DNA of 64,000 nucleotides, taken from WLMZ01 sp043753895 (GTDB lineage: Bacteria; Actinomycetota; Acidimicrobiia; Acidimicrobiales; Ilumatobacteraceae). Numbering within the stretch: position 1 is the stretch's first letter; each line of letters opens with the position of its first letter. Where the stretch lies: contig JAYUWK010000052.1 in NCBI GenBank assembly GCA_043753895.1, positions 124,001 through 188,000 of the forward strand. Reading direction: 5' to 3'. The notes under the pieces are model-generated. The model did not search any database. It was not told where the DNA came from and saw nothing but the letters and a program-made list of their open reading frames with translations. This document shows, piece after piece, positions 25,221-33,819 of this stretch. The translations under genes and the position numbers were made by a program.

Positions 25221-26234
25221 ATGCAACTCGCAATGATCGGTTTGGGACGAATGGGCGCCAACATGGCACGACGCCTGCAGCAGGCGGGCCACGAGTGCCT
25301 GGTGTACGACGTGAGCGCGGCGGCGGTCAAGGGCCTCGAAGCCGACGGATTCACCGGCGCCACATCGTTGCAACACCTCGTTGATCAACTCGCTGCGCCG
25401 CGCCACATGTGGATCATGGTGCCGGCGGCCTTCGTCGACGACACCATCGCCAAGCTCGCTCCCATGTTGTCGGCGGGTGACACCATCATCGACGGTGGCA
25501 ACAGCTGGTACCGCGACGACATCAACCGTTCTGCACCGCTTGCCGCACAGGGCATCAACTACCTCGATGTCGGCACCAGCGGCGGGGTCTTCGGCCTCGA
25601 GCGCGGGTACTGCCAGATGATCGGCGGACCCGACGATGCCGTTGCCCAGATGGCACCGATCTTCACGGCATTGGCACCTGGCGTCGGCACCGCCGAGCGC
25701 ACTCCCGGCCGCACCGGCGATCCGTCACCGGCCGAACAGGGCTGGCTGCACTGTGGCCCCAGCGGCGCGGGGCACTTCGTGAAGATGGTGCACAACGGCA
25801 TCGAGTACGGGCTGATGGCGTCATACGCCGAGGGGCTCAACGTGTTGGCCAAGGCAAACATCGGTGCTGCCGATCACGTCAAGGACGCCGAGACGGCACC
25901 GCTCGCAGACCCGCAGTACTACCGCTACGAACTCGATCTCACCGCGATCACAGAGGTGTGGCGTCGCGGCAGCGTGGTCGCGAGTTGGCTCCTCGATCTC
26001 ACGGCTGCCGCACTGCACGACGACCCACAACTCGACGGGTTCGCCGGCGAGGTGAGCGACAGCGGCGAGGGACGTTGGACCATCCACGCCGCCATCGACG
26101 AAGGCGTGCCGGTGCCGGTACTGTCCACTGCGTTGTATCAACGATTCAGTTCCCGCGGGCGGGCCGACATTGCCGACAAGGTGCTGTCCGCGATGCGGGC
26201 ACAGTTCGGCGGACACGCCGAGAAGTCACGCTGA
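25221..26234 (+). CDS. gnd: 6-phosphogluconate dehydrogenase (decarboxylating), short type
   Basis: 337 residues from ATG 25221; the frame is open further upstream but the Rossmann motif MIGLGRMGANMA begins five residues after this Met. IIDGGNSWYRDD (89-100), GTSGGVFGLERG (118-129) and GHFVKMVHNGIEYG with catalytic Lys188 and Glu195 are present. The length matches the short, often NAD-linked GndA/YqeC type rather than the 470-residue form. It sits 24 bases before zwf, so the two oxidative pentose phosphate enzymes are cotranscribed. Confidence 0.94.
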   Translation: MQLAMIGLGRMGANMARRLQQAGHECLVYDVSAAAVKGLEADGFTGATSLQHLVDQLAAPRHMWIMVPAAFVDDTIAKLAPMLSAGDTIIDGGNSWYRDDINRSAPLAAQGINYLDVGTSGGVFGLERGYCQMIGGPDDAVAQMAPIFTALAPGVGTAERTPGRTGDPSPAEQGWLHCGPSGAGHFVKMVHNGIEYGLMASYAEGLNVLAKANIGAADHVKDAETAPLADPQYYRYELDLTAITEVWRRGSVVASWLLDLTAAALHDDPQLDGFAGEVSDSGEGRWTIHAAIDEGVPVPVLSTALYQRFSSRGRADIADKVLSAMRAQFGGHAEKSR

Positions 26235-26258
26235 CAGGCCGAGAAAGAGACCGACTTC

Positions 26259-27653
26259 ATGACGACCCAACCTGTTGCCGATGCGCTCGTACTGTTTGGC
26301 GCCACCGGCGACCTCAGCAAGCGCAAGCTCTTCCCTGCGCTGTACGAACTCGAACACACAGGCCGGCTGAACGTGCCCGTGATCGGTGTGGCCCGTAGCG
26401 ACTGGACCGACGAGGCCTTCCGCCAGCACGCCCACGACTCGATCATCGGGGCCGAGCCAGAGGCCGCAGCCACGACCATCGAGGCGCTCCAGCGGCGACT
26501 CGACCTGATCCAGGGCAACTACTCCGACCCGAAGACATGGCACTCGCTCGCCAAGATCCTCGACAAATACCACTCGAAGCAGGCCGTGTTCTACATGGCC
26601 ATCCCGCCGACGATTTTTCCGGAGGTCGCCGAGGCACTTGCCTCGGTGGGTCTCAACCAGCGCGGCCGCATCGTTGTCGAGAAACCGTTCGGTCGCGACC
26701 TCACCTCGGCACGTGAGCTCAACACCGTGTTGCACGGCGTGTTCCCCGAGGAGCGGATCTTCCGTATCGACCACTACCTCGGCAAAGAAAGTGTCGAGGA
26801 CCTGCTCGTCTTCCGGTTCTCGAACACGCTGCTCGAGCCGGTCTGGAACCGCAACTACGTGCGCAGCGTGCAGATCACGATGAGCGAGGCCATTGGTGTC
26901 GAGGGCCGCGGCAGCTTCTACGACAGCGTCGGCGCGATCCGCGACGTCATGCAGAATCACCTACTGCAGGTGCTGGCGCTGTGTGCGATGGAGCCGCCCG
27001 CCGGACCCGACAGCAGTTTCTTGCAGGACGAGAAGGCCAAGGTGTTCGCGGCAATGCGACCCATCGATCCTGCTCATCTGGTGCGCGGGCAATACGTGGG
27101 GTATCGCGACGAAGACGGAGTCGACAAGGCCTCGTCCGTCGAGACCTTCGCCGCCGCCAGGCTCGAAATCGATTCGTGGCGCTGGGCCGGCGTGCCATGG
27201 TACATCCGCGCCGGAAAGGCTCTCTCCGCGGCCGCAACCGAAGTCGTCGTCGAGTTTCGCGAGCCGCCGAGCATGTTGTTCGACGAGGCCGGTGGTCCAG
27301 CACCATCACGCAACCTCGTGCGGTTTCGCCTGGGTCAGCGAGACGGTGTCACCTTCACCTTGCAGGCCAAGACCCCCGGACAGGATCTCGACAGCCAGAG
27401 CGTTGATGTGGCGGTCGATTTTGCGGCAGCCCTCGGTCGGCGGCGCGGCGCATATGAGCGCCTGCTCGACGATGCACTTGCCGGATTGCCGCGGCGCTTT
27501 GCCAGACAAGACGTGGTGGAGCAGACATGGCGAATCATCCAGCCTGCACTCGACACACCGGGTCCCGTACACCCGTACTTCCGCGGTTCGTGGGGCCCGT
27601 CAGAGGCTGATCGCATTCTCGGCGGCGACAGCTGGCTCCCTCTGTCCCCTTAG
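26259..27653 (+). CDS. zwf: Glucose-6-phosphate 1-dehydrogenase
   Basis: 464 residues. Dinucleotide motif GATGDLSKRKLFPALY (14-29), VEKPFGRDL near 141, active-site RIDHYLGKE near 169-177 with the catalytic His downstream, and the C-terminal WEQADRIL-like segment (SEADRILGG). Oxidises glucose-6-phosphate to the lactone and gives NADPH. It pairs with gnd upstream, but no 6-phosphogluconolactonase gene lies between or next to them. It converges on btuD with a 10-base gap. Confidence 0.96.
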   Translation: MTTQPVADALVLFGATGDLSKRKLFPALYELEHTGRLNVPVIGVARSDWTDEAFRQHAHDSIIGAEPEAAATTIEALQRRLDLIQGNYSDPKTWHSLAKILDKYHSKQAVFYMAIPPTIFPEVAEALASVGLNQRGRIVVEKPFGRDLTSARELNTVLHGVFPEERIFRIDHYLGKESVEDLLVFRFSNTLLEPVWNRNYVRSVQITMSEAIGVEGRGSFYDSVGAIRDVMQNHLLQVLALCAMEPPAGPDSSFLQDEKAKVFAAMRPIDPAHLVRGQYVGYRDEDGVDKASSVETFAAARLEIDSWRWAGVPWYIRAGKALSAAATEVVVEFREPPSMLFDEAGGPAPSRNLVRFRLGQRDGVTFTLQAKTPGQDLDSQSVDVAVDFAAALGRRRGAYERLLDDALAGLPRRFARQDVVEQTWRIIQPALDTPGPVHPYFRGSWGPSEADRILGGDSWLPLSP

Positions 27654-27663
27654 GGACCCGCGT

Positions 27664-28440
27664 TCATCCCACCCGACGCGGTACCACCACGACGGTGCCA
27701 TCAGGCTCGTGATGCACCGTGACGCTCACGCCGTAGAACTCGGCCAGAGTCTCGGCGCGCAACACCTGCCCCGCCGTGCCAGTGACCACCAGATGACCCT
27801 CGTGGAACAGCGCAAGCCGATCTGCGTAGAGCCCGGCGAGGGTGAGGTCGTGCATCGCCGAGATCACGGTGAGCCCGTGTTCGCGGCGGAGCCGATCGAC
27901 GAGTTCGAGCGCCTGCTGTTGGTGACCGATGTCGAGCGCGCTCGTGGGCTCGTCGAGCAACAGAATCGGAGCCTCTTGGGCCAGTGCTCGCGCAATCACG
28001 AGGCGTTGCTGTTCGCCGCCGCTCAGCGAGCCCAGTTCGCGATCGGCAAAGGTCTCCATGTCAAGGCGCCGCAACACGTTCTGCACCATCGCCCGGTCGT
28101 GGGGCGACTCGGCGCCGAAGTAGCTGACGTAGGGGCTCCGGCCCAGGAGCACATACTCGAAGGCATTCATCTCCTCGGGCAACACGGGTGATTGCGGTAC
28201 GTAGGCCACCAGTTCCGCACGACGCCGAGGTGAGCGCAATCTCAATGGAGCACCATCCACATTGATTTCGCCCGTGTGGGTGGCCAGGCCTGCCACGGCG
28301 CGCAGGATCGACGACTTACCCGCGCCGTTGGGGCCGATGAGACAGAGCCAATCACCTGGTTTCACCATGTCGGAAAAGTCGTGTACGACCGTTCGCTTGC
28401 CGTAACGAACGCTGAGATGGTCGAGCGAGATCGAACTCAT
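27664..28440 (-). CDS. btuD: Vitamin B12 ABC transporter ATP-binding protein
   Basis: 258 residues. Walker A GPNGAGKSS (36-44), Q-loop AYVPQSPVLPEEM, signature LSGGEQQR, Walker B ILLLDEPTSALD and switch His in VISAMHDLTLAG are intact, the pattern of the FecE/BtuD/HmuV group. The substrate call (cobalamin) comes from the B12 riboswitch upstream and the cob genes divergent from it. The start overlaps the permease stop by four bases. Confidence 0.88.
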   Translation of the reverse strand: MSSISLDHLSVRYGKRTVVHDFSDMVKPGDWLCLIGPNGAGKSSILRAVAGLATHTGEINVDGAPLRLRSPRRRAELVAYVPQSPVLPEEMNAFEYVLLGRSPYVSYFGAESPHDRAMVQNVLRRLDMETFADRELGSLSGGEQQRLVIARALAQEAPILLLDEPTSALDIGHQQQALELVDRLRREHGLTVISAMHDLTLAGLYADRLALFHEGHLVVTGTAGQVLRAETLAEFYGVSVTVHHEPDGTVVVVPRRVG

Positions 28441-29456
28441 CGCGCCAACCGTTTGTTCATCAGCACGATGATGAAGAACGGCGCACCGAAGAACGCCGTC
28501 ACTACCCCGATCGGGGTCTCGGCACCGTTGGTCAGCACGCGCCCGGGAATATCGGTGAGGATGAGAAACGCCGCGCCAAGCACCACGGTGAGCGGCAGCA
28601 GTCGGCGATAGCTGGTACCGGCGAGCATACGTACGGCGTGCGGTACGACAATACCGACGAAGCCGATGAGACCGCTGACCGAAACCGCGGCGGCCGTACC
28701 GAGCGTTGCCGCAACCACGACGATGAGACGCACGCGACCCACCTGCATACCGAGAGACGTCGCTTCGTCATCGCCGACGCGCAGCAGATCGAGTTGACGT
28801 CTATGGAGTAACAACACGAAGGAACTGATCACGATGTACGGAGCCACGAGTCGTACATCGCTCCAGGTGGCCGTGTTGAGCCGGCCGAGGATCCAACTGT
28901 ATACCTCGCGGATCACATCGTTGTTCTGATACAGCACGAACGTCTGGATGGCCGTGGCCAACGAGGTCACTGCCACACCCGCGAGCACCAGCGTGATCGA
29001 CGATCGCGCCGAGCTCGACGAGCCAAACGCTGCACCAACCATGTAGGTGAACATCACGGCGATCAATCCGCCGACGAACGCTGCAAGCGGGAGCGGATCG
29101 ATGATCCACCCACTGGTGTTGGCTCGCCCGATCACGAACACGATCGTTGCGCCGAGTCCGGCACCCGACGCGACGCCCAACAGGTACGGGTCGGCCAATG
29201 GGTTACGGAACGCACCCTGATAGCTCGCGCCCGAGATCGACAACATCGCGCCCACCAACGCTGCAAGCACGACACGCGGCATGCGTACCGCCCAGATCAG
29301 GTCCCAGTTCGCACTCGAAATGCTCCCCGCTGGGCCGATGTACGCGCCGAGCACGATCGCACCGATCAACACGAGGATCGAGGCGGGCAGCCACCAGCTG
29401 TGCTGACGCGGCAGCGCCACGTCGGCATCGAGATCCGATGGCTGACCGTCGATCAC
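28437..29456 (-). CDS. btuC: Vitamin B12 ABC transporter permease (FecCD family)
   Basis: 339 residues with about ten membrane helices. FecCD-family marks: NPLADPYLLGVASGAGLGA, GLIGFVGIVVPHAVRMLAG and the C-terminal ETPIGVVTAFFGAPFFIIVL with the coupling helix. An N-terminal 20-residue polar extension precedes the first helix. It forms the channel of the BtuFCD importer. It is flanked by btuD (overlap) and btuF (one base apart) in one operon. Confidence 0.88.
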   Translation of the reverse strand: MIDGQPSDLDADVALPRQHSWWLPASILVLIGAIVLGAYIGPAGSISSANWDLIWAVRMPRVVLAALVGAMLSISGASYQGAFRNPLADPYLLGVASGAGLGATIVFVIGRANTSGWIIDPLPLAAFVGGLIAVMFTYMVGAAFGSSSSARSSITLVLAGVAVTSLATAIQTFVLYQNNDVIREVYSWILGRLNTATWSDVRLVAPYIVISSFVLLLHRRQLDLLRVGDDEATSLGMQVGRVRLIVVVAATLGTAAAVSVSGLIGFVGIVVPHAVRMLAGTSYRRLLPLTVVLGAAFLILTDIPGRVLTNGAETPIGVVTAFFGAPFFIIVLMNKRLAR

Positions 29457-29457
29457 G

Positions 29458-30474
29458 TCAACCAGCCGGAACCGACGCCGCGGCCTTCACAGCATTGACA
29501 ATGGCACGCAGGTAGTCAACGACGCGCGGGCCCCAGCGCGATGCGATGTCGTCGTCCATCAACACGACGTGGCCGTTCTTCACTGCGGCGATGCCGTTCC
29601 AGCCATCACGTGCTGCCACCGTCGCCGCCGTCTGCCCGCAGCACTTGGTGTCGGCGAGAAAGATGAGATCGGGATTCGCCGACACGATGAATTCGGCGCT
29701 CAACTGCGGGTAGTCGTTGCCGGCCTCGGCTGTGTCGGCAATGTTGCGGAGGCCCGCCATGGCATACAGCTGGCCGATGAAGGTGTTCGAGGTCGTCGAG
29801 AAGTATGTGGAATCGAGTTCGTGGTAGTACGACAATGGCGTAGCCGTCTTGGGCACCTCGGCAACGATGGACTTCACGTCAGCGGTCATGGTTGCGACCA
29901 ACTTCGCCGAATCAGGGACGTGATCGGTGAGCACACCGAGTTGTTCGATCTGCGTGTACACGTCGTCGAGTGAGGTGGCAGACGGGCCGAACCACACTGG
30001 AATGCCGAGCTGTCCGAGCTGTGACGACAACTTCGCCGAATCATCGCCGATGATCACGAGATCGGGCTTATAGCCCGCGATCGCCTCGATGTTCGGGGTG
30101 AAGCCGGAAAGGTCGGTCTTCACCGCGGCGGATTCGGCAGGGAAGTTCGATTGGTTGTCGACCGCCACCACCTGAGCACCTGCACCGATCGCAAACAACA
30201 TCTCGGTGTGGGTCGGTGAGAGCGAGATAATCTTCACCGGCTTGGCCTTCATGGTGACCGCGCCGTTGGGGTCGGTGACCGAGCGCGGGTATGGAGTGGC
30301 GACTGTGGTATCGGTGGTCATCGCCGCCGTCATCGGGGTGGTCGCGGAAGCCGCCGTGCCCGCATTGGTCGAAGCCGATTGCGTGGCGTCGCTGCCACAC
30401 GCGGCAAGCGCGATCAGCGACACGCCGAGCAGGCACAGCACCGATTTGGATCGGAACGAATTGAGTCTGGACAT
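29458..30474 (-). CDS. btuF: Vitamin B12 ABC transporter substrate-binding lipoprotein
   Basis: 338 residues from ATG 30474; this start is set by GGAGGA seven bases upstream and by the signal peptide that follows (SVLCLLGVSLIALAAC, lipobox LAAC). After a Thr/Ala linker comes a class III binding fold: KIISLSPTHTEMLFAIGAG, the single long connecting helix, and NPDLIFLADTKCC. An open frame upstream (to 30699) is riboswitch sequence, not protein. It binds cobalamin outside the cell; identity rests on fold plus riboswitch. Confidence 0.88.
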   Translation of the reverse strand: MSRLNSFRSKSVLCLLGVSLIALAACGSDATQSASTNAGTAASATTPMTAAMTTDTTVATPYPRSVTDPNGAVTMKAKPVKIISLSPTHTEMLFAIGAGAQVVAVDNQSNFPAESAAVKTDLSGFTPNIEAIAGYKPDLVIIGDDSAKLSSQLGQLGIPVWFGPSATSLDDVYTQIEQLGVLTDHVPDSAKLVATMTADVKSIVAEVPKTATPLSYYHELDSTYFSTTSNTFIGQLYAMAGLRNIADTAEAGNDYPQLSAEFIVSANPDLIFLADTKCCGQTAATVAARDGWNGIAAVKNGHVVLMDDDIASRWGPRVVDYLRAIVNAVKAAASVPAG

Positions 30475-30475
30475 G

Positions 30476-30501
30476 AAAAAATCCTCCAAGGATTTGGAGG
30501 A
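30476..30501 (-). promoter_or_regulatory. Ribosome-binding-site hairpin before btuF (riboswitch expression platform)
   Basis: On the minus strand TCCTCCAA, loop ATCC, TTGGAGGA form a perfect 8-bp hairpin (30482-30501), followed by six T (30476-30481), one C and the ATG. The 3' arm is the Shine-Dalgarno sequence. The element can therefore work as a sequestor of the ribosome binding site, and its T-tract also makes it look like an intrinsic terminator ending at the start codon. Confidence 0.8.
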
Positions 30502-30569
30502 CAAAGACGGATTCGAGCGGGGTGTGGCCCCAAGCGAACCACCCTTGCCTCGAGGGTTTCGGTTGCTCA

Positions 30570-30712
30570 TACAGACCAGGCGACCGGACTCGTCTGCCCT
30601 CGATTGCTCGTGGACAGCATCACCGTTGCGGGACAGTGTCGGGTTTTCACCGACTTCGCTGGATTCTGCATCACCCGGCGAACCGGGCGAGACGAACATA
30701 GCAGAGCCTGTC
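30570..30712 (-). promoter_or_regulatory. Cobalamin riboswitch
   Basis: Read on the minus strand, the conserved core appears in order: GCCGGGTGATGCAGAATCC (P3 region), GTCGGTGAAAACCCGACACTG, TCCCGCAACGGTGATG, and the B12-box-like GAGTCCGGTCGCCTGG near 30576-30591. This order and spacing is that of AdoCbl-binding riboswitches. A roughly 70-base segment then leads to the ribosome-binding-site hairpin before btuF. It should reduce uptake gene expression when B12 is plentiful. Its 5' end lies about 17 bases from the divergent cobO start, so both promoters share the gap. Confidence 0.93.
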
Positions 30713-30728
30713 TAGACTTCGCGCTTCC

Positions 30729-31346
30729 ATGAACTCCGCCCACGCCTTCGACCCTGATCAATCACTCACTGAAGATCCGCTCACTGAAGATCCGCTCACT
30801 GAAGATCCACGACCCGACGGTTTGCGCACTGCGAAGTCGTTGTTGTTGGTCAATACCGGCAACGGAAAAGGCAAGAGCAGCGCAGCCTTCGGTGTGATGA
30901 TCCGTGGGGTTGCCCGCGGATGGAATGTGGCCGTCCTGCAGTTCGTGAAGAGCGGCGAGTGGAAGGTCGGCGAGGAGACCGTCGGCCGCCAACTTGGAGT
31001 GCATTGGCAGTCGCTGGGCGAAGGGTTCACGTGGGATTCGGAGAACCTCGATCGCGACAAGGCCGTGGCCCAGGCCGGGTGGGAAGTGGCCCACAGCCTC
31101 ATCGACGGCGGCACCTTCGATCTGGTCATTCTCGACGAGCTGACGTATCTCATGACCTGGGGCTGGATCGGCAGCACTGAGGTCATTCGCGTGTTGCAGG
31201 ATCGTCCCGCACACGTAAGCATCATCGTCACCGGGCGCGACGCTTCACCTCAATTGATCGCAATCGCCGACACGGTCACCGAAATGCGCGAGGTCAAGCA
31301 CGCATACACCAGTGGCATTGCGGCCAAGCGCGGCATCGACTACTGA
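30729..31346 (+). CDS. cobO: Corrinoid adenosyltransferase (CobA/CobO type)
   Basis: 205 residues. P-loop NTGNGKGKSSAAFG (42-55), then VLQFVKSGEW, FDLVILDELTYLM (Walker B-like) and VIVTGR-type segment IIVTGRDASP, ending with the family tail KRGIDY. It transfers the adenosyl group of ATP to Co(I) corrinoids. The N-terminal 35 residues are not conserved and contain three perfect Leu-Thr-Glu-Asp-Pro repeats encoded by a 15-bp tandem array. A -10-like TAGACT sits at 30713-30718. First gene of the cob cluster. Confidence 0.93.
   Translation: MNSAHAFDPDQSLTEDPLTEDPLTEDPRPDGLRTAKSLLLVNTGNGKGKSSAAFGVMIRGVARGWNVAVLQFVKSGEWKVGEETVGRQLGVHWQSLGEGFTWDSENLDRDKAVAQAGWEVAHSLIDGGTFDLVILDELTYLMTWGWIGSTEVIRVLQDRPAHVSIIVTGRDASPQLIAIADTVTEMREVKHAYTSGIAAKRGIDY
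30765..30809. repeat. 3 x 15-bp in-frame tandem repeat in cobO
   Basis: ctcactgaagatccg (30765-30779), an identical copy (30780-30794) and ctcactgaagatcca (30795-30809). Each encodes Leu-Thr-Glu-Asp-Pro; together they sit in the variable N-terminal tail of CobO before the P-loop domain. Near-identity at every base, including third positions, points to recent expansion. Confidence 0.93.
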
Positions 31347-31365
31347 TGTCTCGTCGGCCCGCCCG

Positions 31366-31899
31366 ATGAACGCGCTCACGGTGCTCATCGGCGGCGCACG
31401 CAGCGGCAAGAGCGATCTCGCCGTACAGATCGCGCAACGTTTCGACGGTCCAGTCACCTTCGTCGCCACAGCGTGGCGAGTCGACGACGACATGACCGAA
31501 CGCATCGCCCGGCATCAGGCCGAGCGCCCGCCATGGCCCACCGTCGAGGCCACCACCGCACTGGCAGAAGTACTCTCGCTGGTTCCGCCAGATCATCTCG
31601 CGATCGTCGACTGCCTCACGTTGTGGGTGTCCAATGCGCTGCTGCACGATTGGAGCGACGACGCCGTGATCGACGCCGCACTCGCCTCCGCGGCAATCGC
31701 GGCCGCACGTAACGCGCCGACCGTGGTGGTCACCAACGAAGTCGGCCTCGGAATACATCCCGACACCGAACTCGGCCGCCGCTATCGCGATCTGCTCGGC
31801 CGCGTGAACCGCATCTGGACATCGGCCGCGCAACGATCGCTCTTTCTGGTTGCGGGACGCGCGATTCCGCTCCACGATCCATGGGAGTTCCTCAGATGA
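31366..31899 (+). CDS. cobU: Adenosylcobinamide kinase / adenosylcobinamide-phosphate guanylyltransferase
   Basis: 177 residues from ATG 31366. P-loop GGARSGKSD (9-17), then MTERIARHQAERP with His50, the residue that becomes guanylylated in CobU, and TVVVTNEVGLGIHP. Phosphorylates adenosylcobinamide and attaches GMP, preparing it for CobS. The stop overlaps the cobT start (ATGA). The guanylyltransferase His and all P-loop residues are intact. Confidence 0.94.
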   Translation: MNALTVLIGGARSGKSDLAVQIAQRFDGPVTFVATAWRVDDDMTERIARHQAERPPWPTVEATTALAEVLSLVPPDHLAIVDCLTLWVSNALLHDWSDDAVIDAALASAAIAAARNAPTVVVTNEVGLGIHPDTELGRRYRDLLGRVNRIWTSAAQRSLFLVAGRAIPLHDPWEFLR

Positions 31900-32891
31900 A
31901 CGCAACCGACTGGCTCACCGATGCCGTCGCCTCCATGCCGATGCACGACGACGCGTCCTTCGCCGCTGTCTCGGACCGCGCCGCCAACATCTTGCGTCCG
32001 AGTGGCGCATTGGCCCGGTTCGATTCGGTGGCGGCCTGGGTGGCTGGTTGGCAGCGCACCGCAAGCCCTGCAGTGCGCCGCCCGGCCGCGCTGATATTCG
32101 CTGCCGATCACGGCATTGCGACCGCCGGCGTCAGCGCATATCCCACCGATGTCACTGCAGCAATGCTCGCCGCTTACCGAGCGGGCAAGAGCACCATCAA
32201 TGCGTTCGCCGCCGTGGCCGGCGCCTCGGTGCAGGCGATTGATGTCGGGGTCGGCCGGCCCACCGGCGACATCCGCACCGAATCGGCGCTGTCGCCCGAG
32301 CGCTTCGCCGAGGCCGTGGCAGCGGGTCGCACTGCTGTCGACCAACTCGACGCGGACCTGTTGGTGCTCGGTGAAATGGGCATCGGAAACACCACCGCCG
32401 CAGCGGCGATTGCAGCCGCCTTGTGCGGCGCCGATTCCGCGGAGTGGGTCGGTCGCGGCACCGGGGTCGACGACGACGGTCTCCAACGCAAGCAAACCGC
32501 CGTGGCGATGGCGTTGACACGCATCGCAGCGGTCCACGATCCATTCGAGGTCCTGCGCGAAGTCGGTGGGGCCGAACTCGTGGCCATCACGGCAGCCATC
32601 GTCGCCGCACGGCATCGCCAGCTGCCGGTAATACTCGACGGCTACGTGGTCACCGCTGCAGCTCTGCCGCTGCATTGCCACAACCCCGCTGCGTTGGACC
32701 ACTGCGTTGCGGGGCACTGCTCGGCTGAACCGGGGCACCGTCGGCTGCTCCAACGCATCGGCAAACAACCGCTGCTCGATCTCGACATGCGTCTCGGCGA
32801 GGGAAGCGGCGCGATGGCTGCGGTACCGCTCGTGGCCATGGCGTGCGTGGGCATCACCGATGTCCCCACGTTCGGAGAATGGTTCGGCTGA
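31896..32891 (+). CDS. cobT: Nicotinate-nucleotide--dimethylbenzimidazole phosphoribosyltransferase
   Basis: 331 residues from ATG 31896, overlapping the cobU stop. Family segments: FAADHGIATAGVSAYP, GEMGIGNTTAAAAI (phosphate-binding loop) and the C-terminal LGEGSGA with catalytic Glu302. It makes alpha-ribazole phosphate, the lower-ligand half of B12. No dimethylbenzimidazole synthesis gene is in the window. It joins cobS by a one-base stop-start overlap (TGATG at 32889). Confidence 0.94.
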   Translation: MNATDWLTDAVASMPMHDDASFAAVSDRAANILRPSGALARFDSVAAWVAGWQRTASPAVRRPAALIFAADHGIATAGVSAYPTDVTAAMLAAYRAGKSTINAFAAVAGASVQAIDVGVGRPTGDIRTESALSPERFAEAVAAGRTAVDQLDADLLVLGEMGIGNTTAAAAIAAALCGADSAEWVGRGTGVDDDGLQRKQTAVAMALTRIAAVHDPFEVLREVGGAELVAITAAIVAARHRQLPVILDGYVVTAAALPLHCHNPAALDHCVAGHCSAEPGHRRLLQRIGKQPLLDLDMRLGEGSGAMAAVPLVAMACVGITDVPTFGEWFG

Positions 32892-33646
32892 TGCGCGACC
32901 TGCGCGCGGCCATCGTGTTTCTCACCCGGGTCCCTGTTCCACTCCACGGCGAGCCGAGCCTCACCGCCGCCGTTCCGTGGTTCCCGGTCGTGGGCGCAAT
33001 GGTGGGTGCAGCGGTCGGCGGTACTGCTGCAGGGCTGATACATCTTGTTCCCCCGCTCGTCGCGGCGGCGGTCGCGGTGCTGCTCGGGGTGCTGATCACC
33101 GGCGCGTTTCACGAAGACGGTCTCGCCGATGTTGCCGATGCTTTCGCGGGCGGCTGGACTCGCGAGGAACGCATCCGCATCCTCGACGATCCGCTACACG
33201 GCTCCTACGGTGTGGCCGCGCTTTGTGGGTCCATCGTCATCCGAGTCGCGTGCATCGCCTCACTCGGGTTCTCTCCCGCTGCTGCGTTTGCCAGCGTCGT
33301 TGCGGCCCACGCGCTCGGTCGTGCGGCAGCCGTTGGACTGATGGCAACCGTGCCCGTCGCCCGACCCGATGGGCTCGGCGCCGAATACGCTCACCTACTG
33401 TCACGCCGTCGTGCCGTCGCCGGCGTGGTGGCCGGCATCGCGATTGCCGCGGTCGCGACGGGTTGGTGGGCGGGTCCATTCGTACTCGCCGCGCTCGTCG
33501 GCGCCGGCGCAGTGGCATGGCTCACCATGCGCAAACTCGGCGGCGTCACCGGCGACGTGCTCGGTACCGCCGAGCAGGTGGTCGAGTGTCTGGTCCTCAT
33601 CACCGCCACCGGCATCGCCACGCGTTACTCACTGTGGTGGCGCTGA
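32891..33646 (+). CDS. cobS: Adenosylcobinamide-GDP ribazoletransferase (cobalamin synthase)
   Basis: 251 residues with about six membrane helices. FLTRVPVPLHGEPSL at the N-terminus and FHEDGLADVADAFAGG (about 72-87) with its Asp residues are the CobS hallmarks; GHALGR-like HALGRAAAVGLM follows. Joins adenosylcobinamide-GDP and alpha-ribazole in the membrane, the last step of B12 assembly. End of the cobO-U-T-S operon. Confidence 0.93.
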   Translation: MRDLRAAIVFLTRVPVPLHGEPSLTAAVPWFPVVGAMVGAAVGGTAAGLIHLVPPLVAAAVAVLLGVLITGAFHEDGLADVADAFAGGWTREERIRILDDPLHGSYGVAALCGSIVIRVACIASLGFSPAAAFASVVAAHALGRAAAVGLMATVPVARPDGLGAEYAHLLSRRRAVAGVVAGIAIAAVATGWWAGPFVLAALVGAGAVAWLTMRKLGGVTGDVLGTAEQVVECLVLITATGIATRYSLWWR

Positions 33647-33734
33647 CTTGCTGACAAATTCGCGCTTCTCCACCGACACCGCGCTCGGATGGCCGTAACT
33701 TGCTGCCGAATCCGCGCTTCTCCATCGATACCGC
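33646..33734. repeat. Two spaced 37-bp imperfect direct repeats after cobS
   Basis: Copies at 33646-33682 and 33698-33734 both begin acttgctg and contain cgcgcttctcca plus a shared tail ccgc; they differ at a handful of positions and are 15 bases apart. The first begins on the last base of the cobS stop codon. The rest of the gap to 33819 holds a short AT-richer stretch before the next gene. No function is apparent; a terminator is not visible. Confidence 0.8.
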
Positions 33735-33819
33735 ACCCAAGGGTGTGGTGGAAAACGCGCGTTTGACGTGGTTATTTGAACACACCCTCGCCTCAGCCGC
33801 GCACGGCTAAGTTCTCTGC

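Noticed and set aside
28276..30699. Extended btuF start at 30699 giving a 413-residue protein
   Set aside because: The extra N-terminus is translated riboswitch sequence; the signal peptide and GGAGGA fix the start at 30474.
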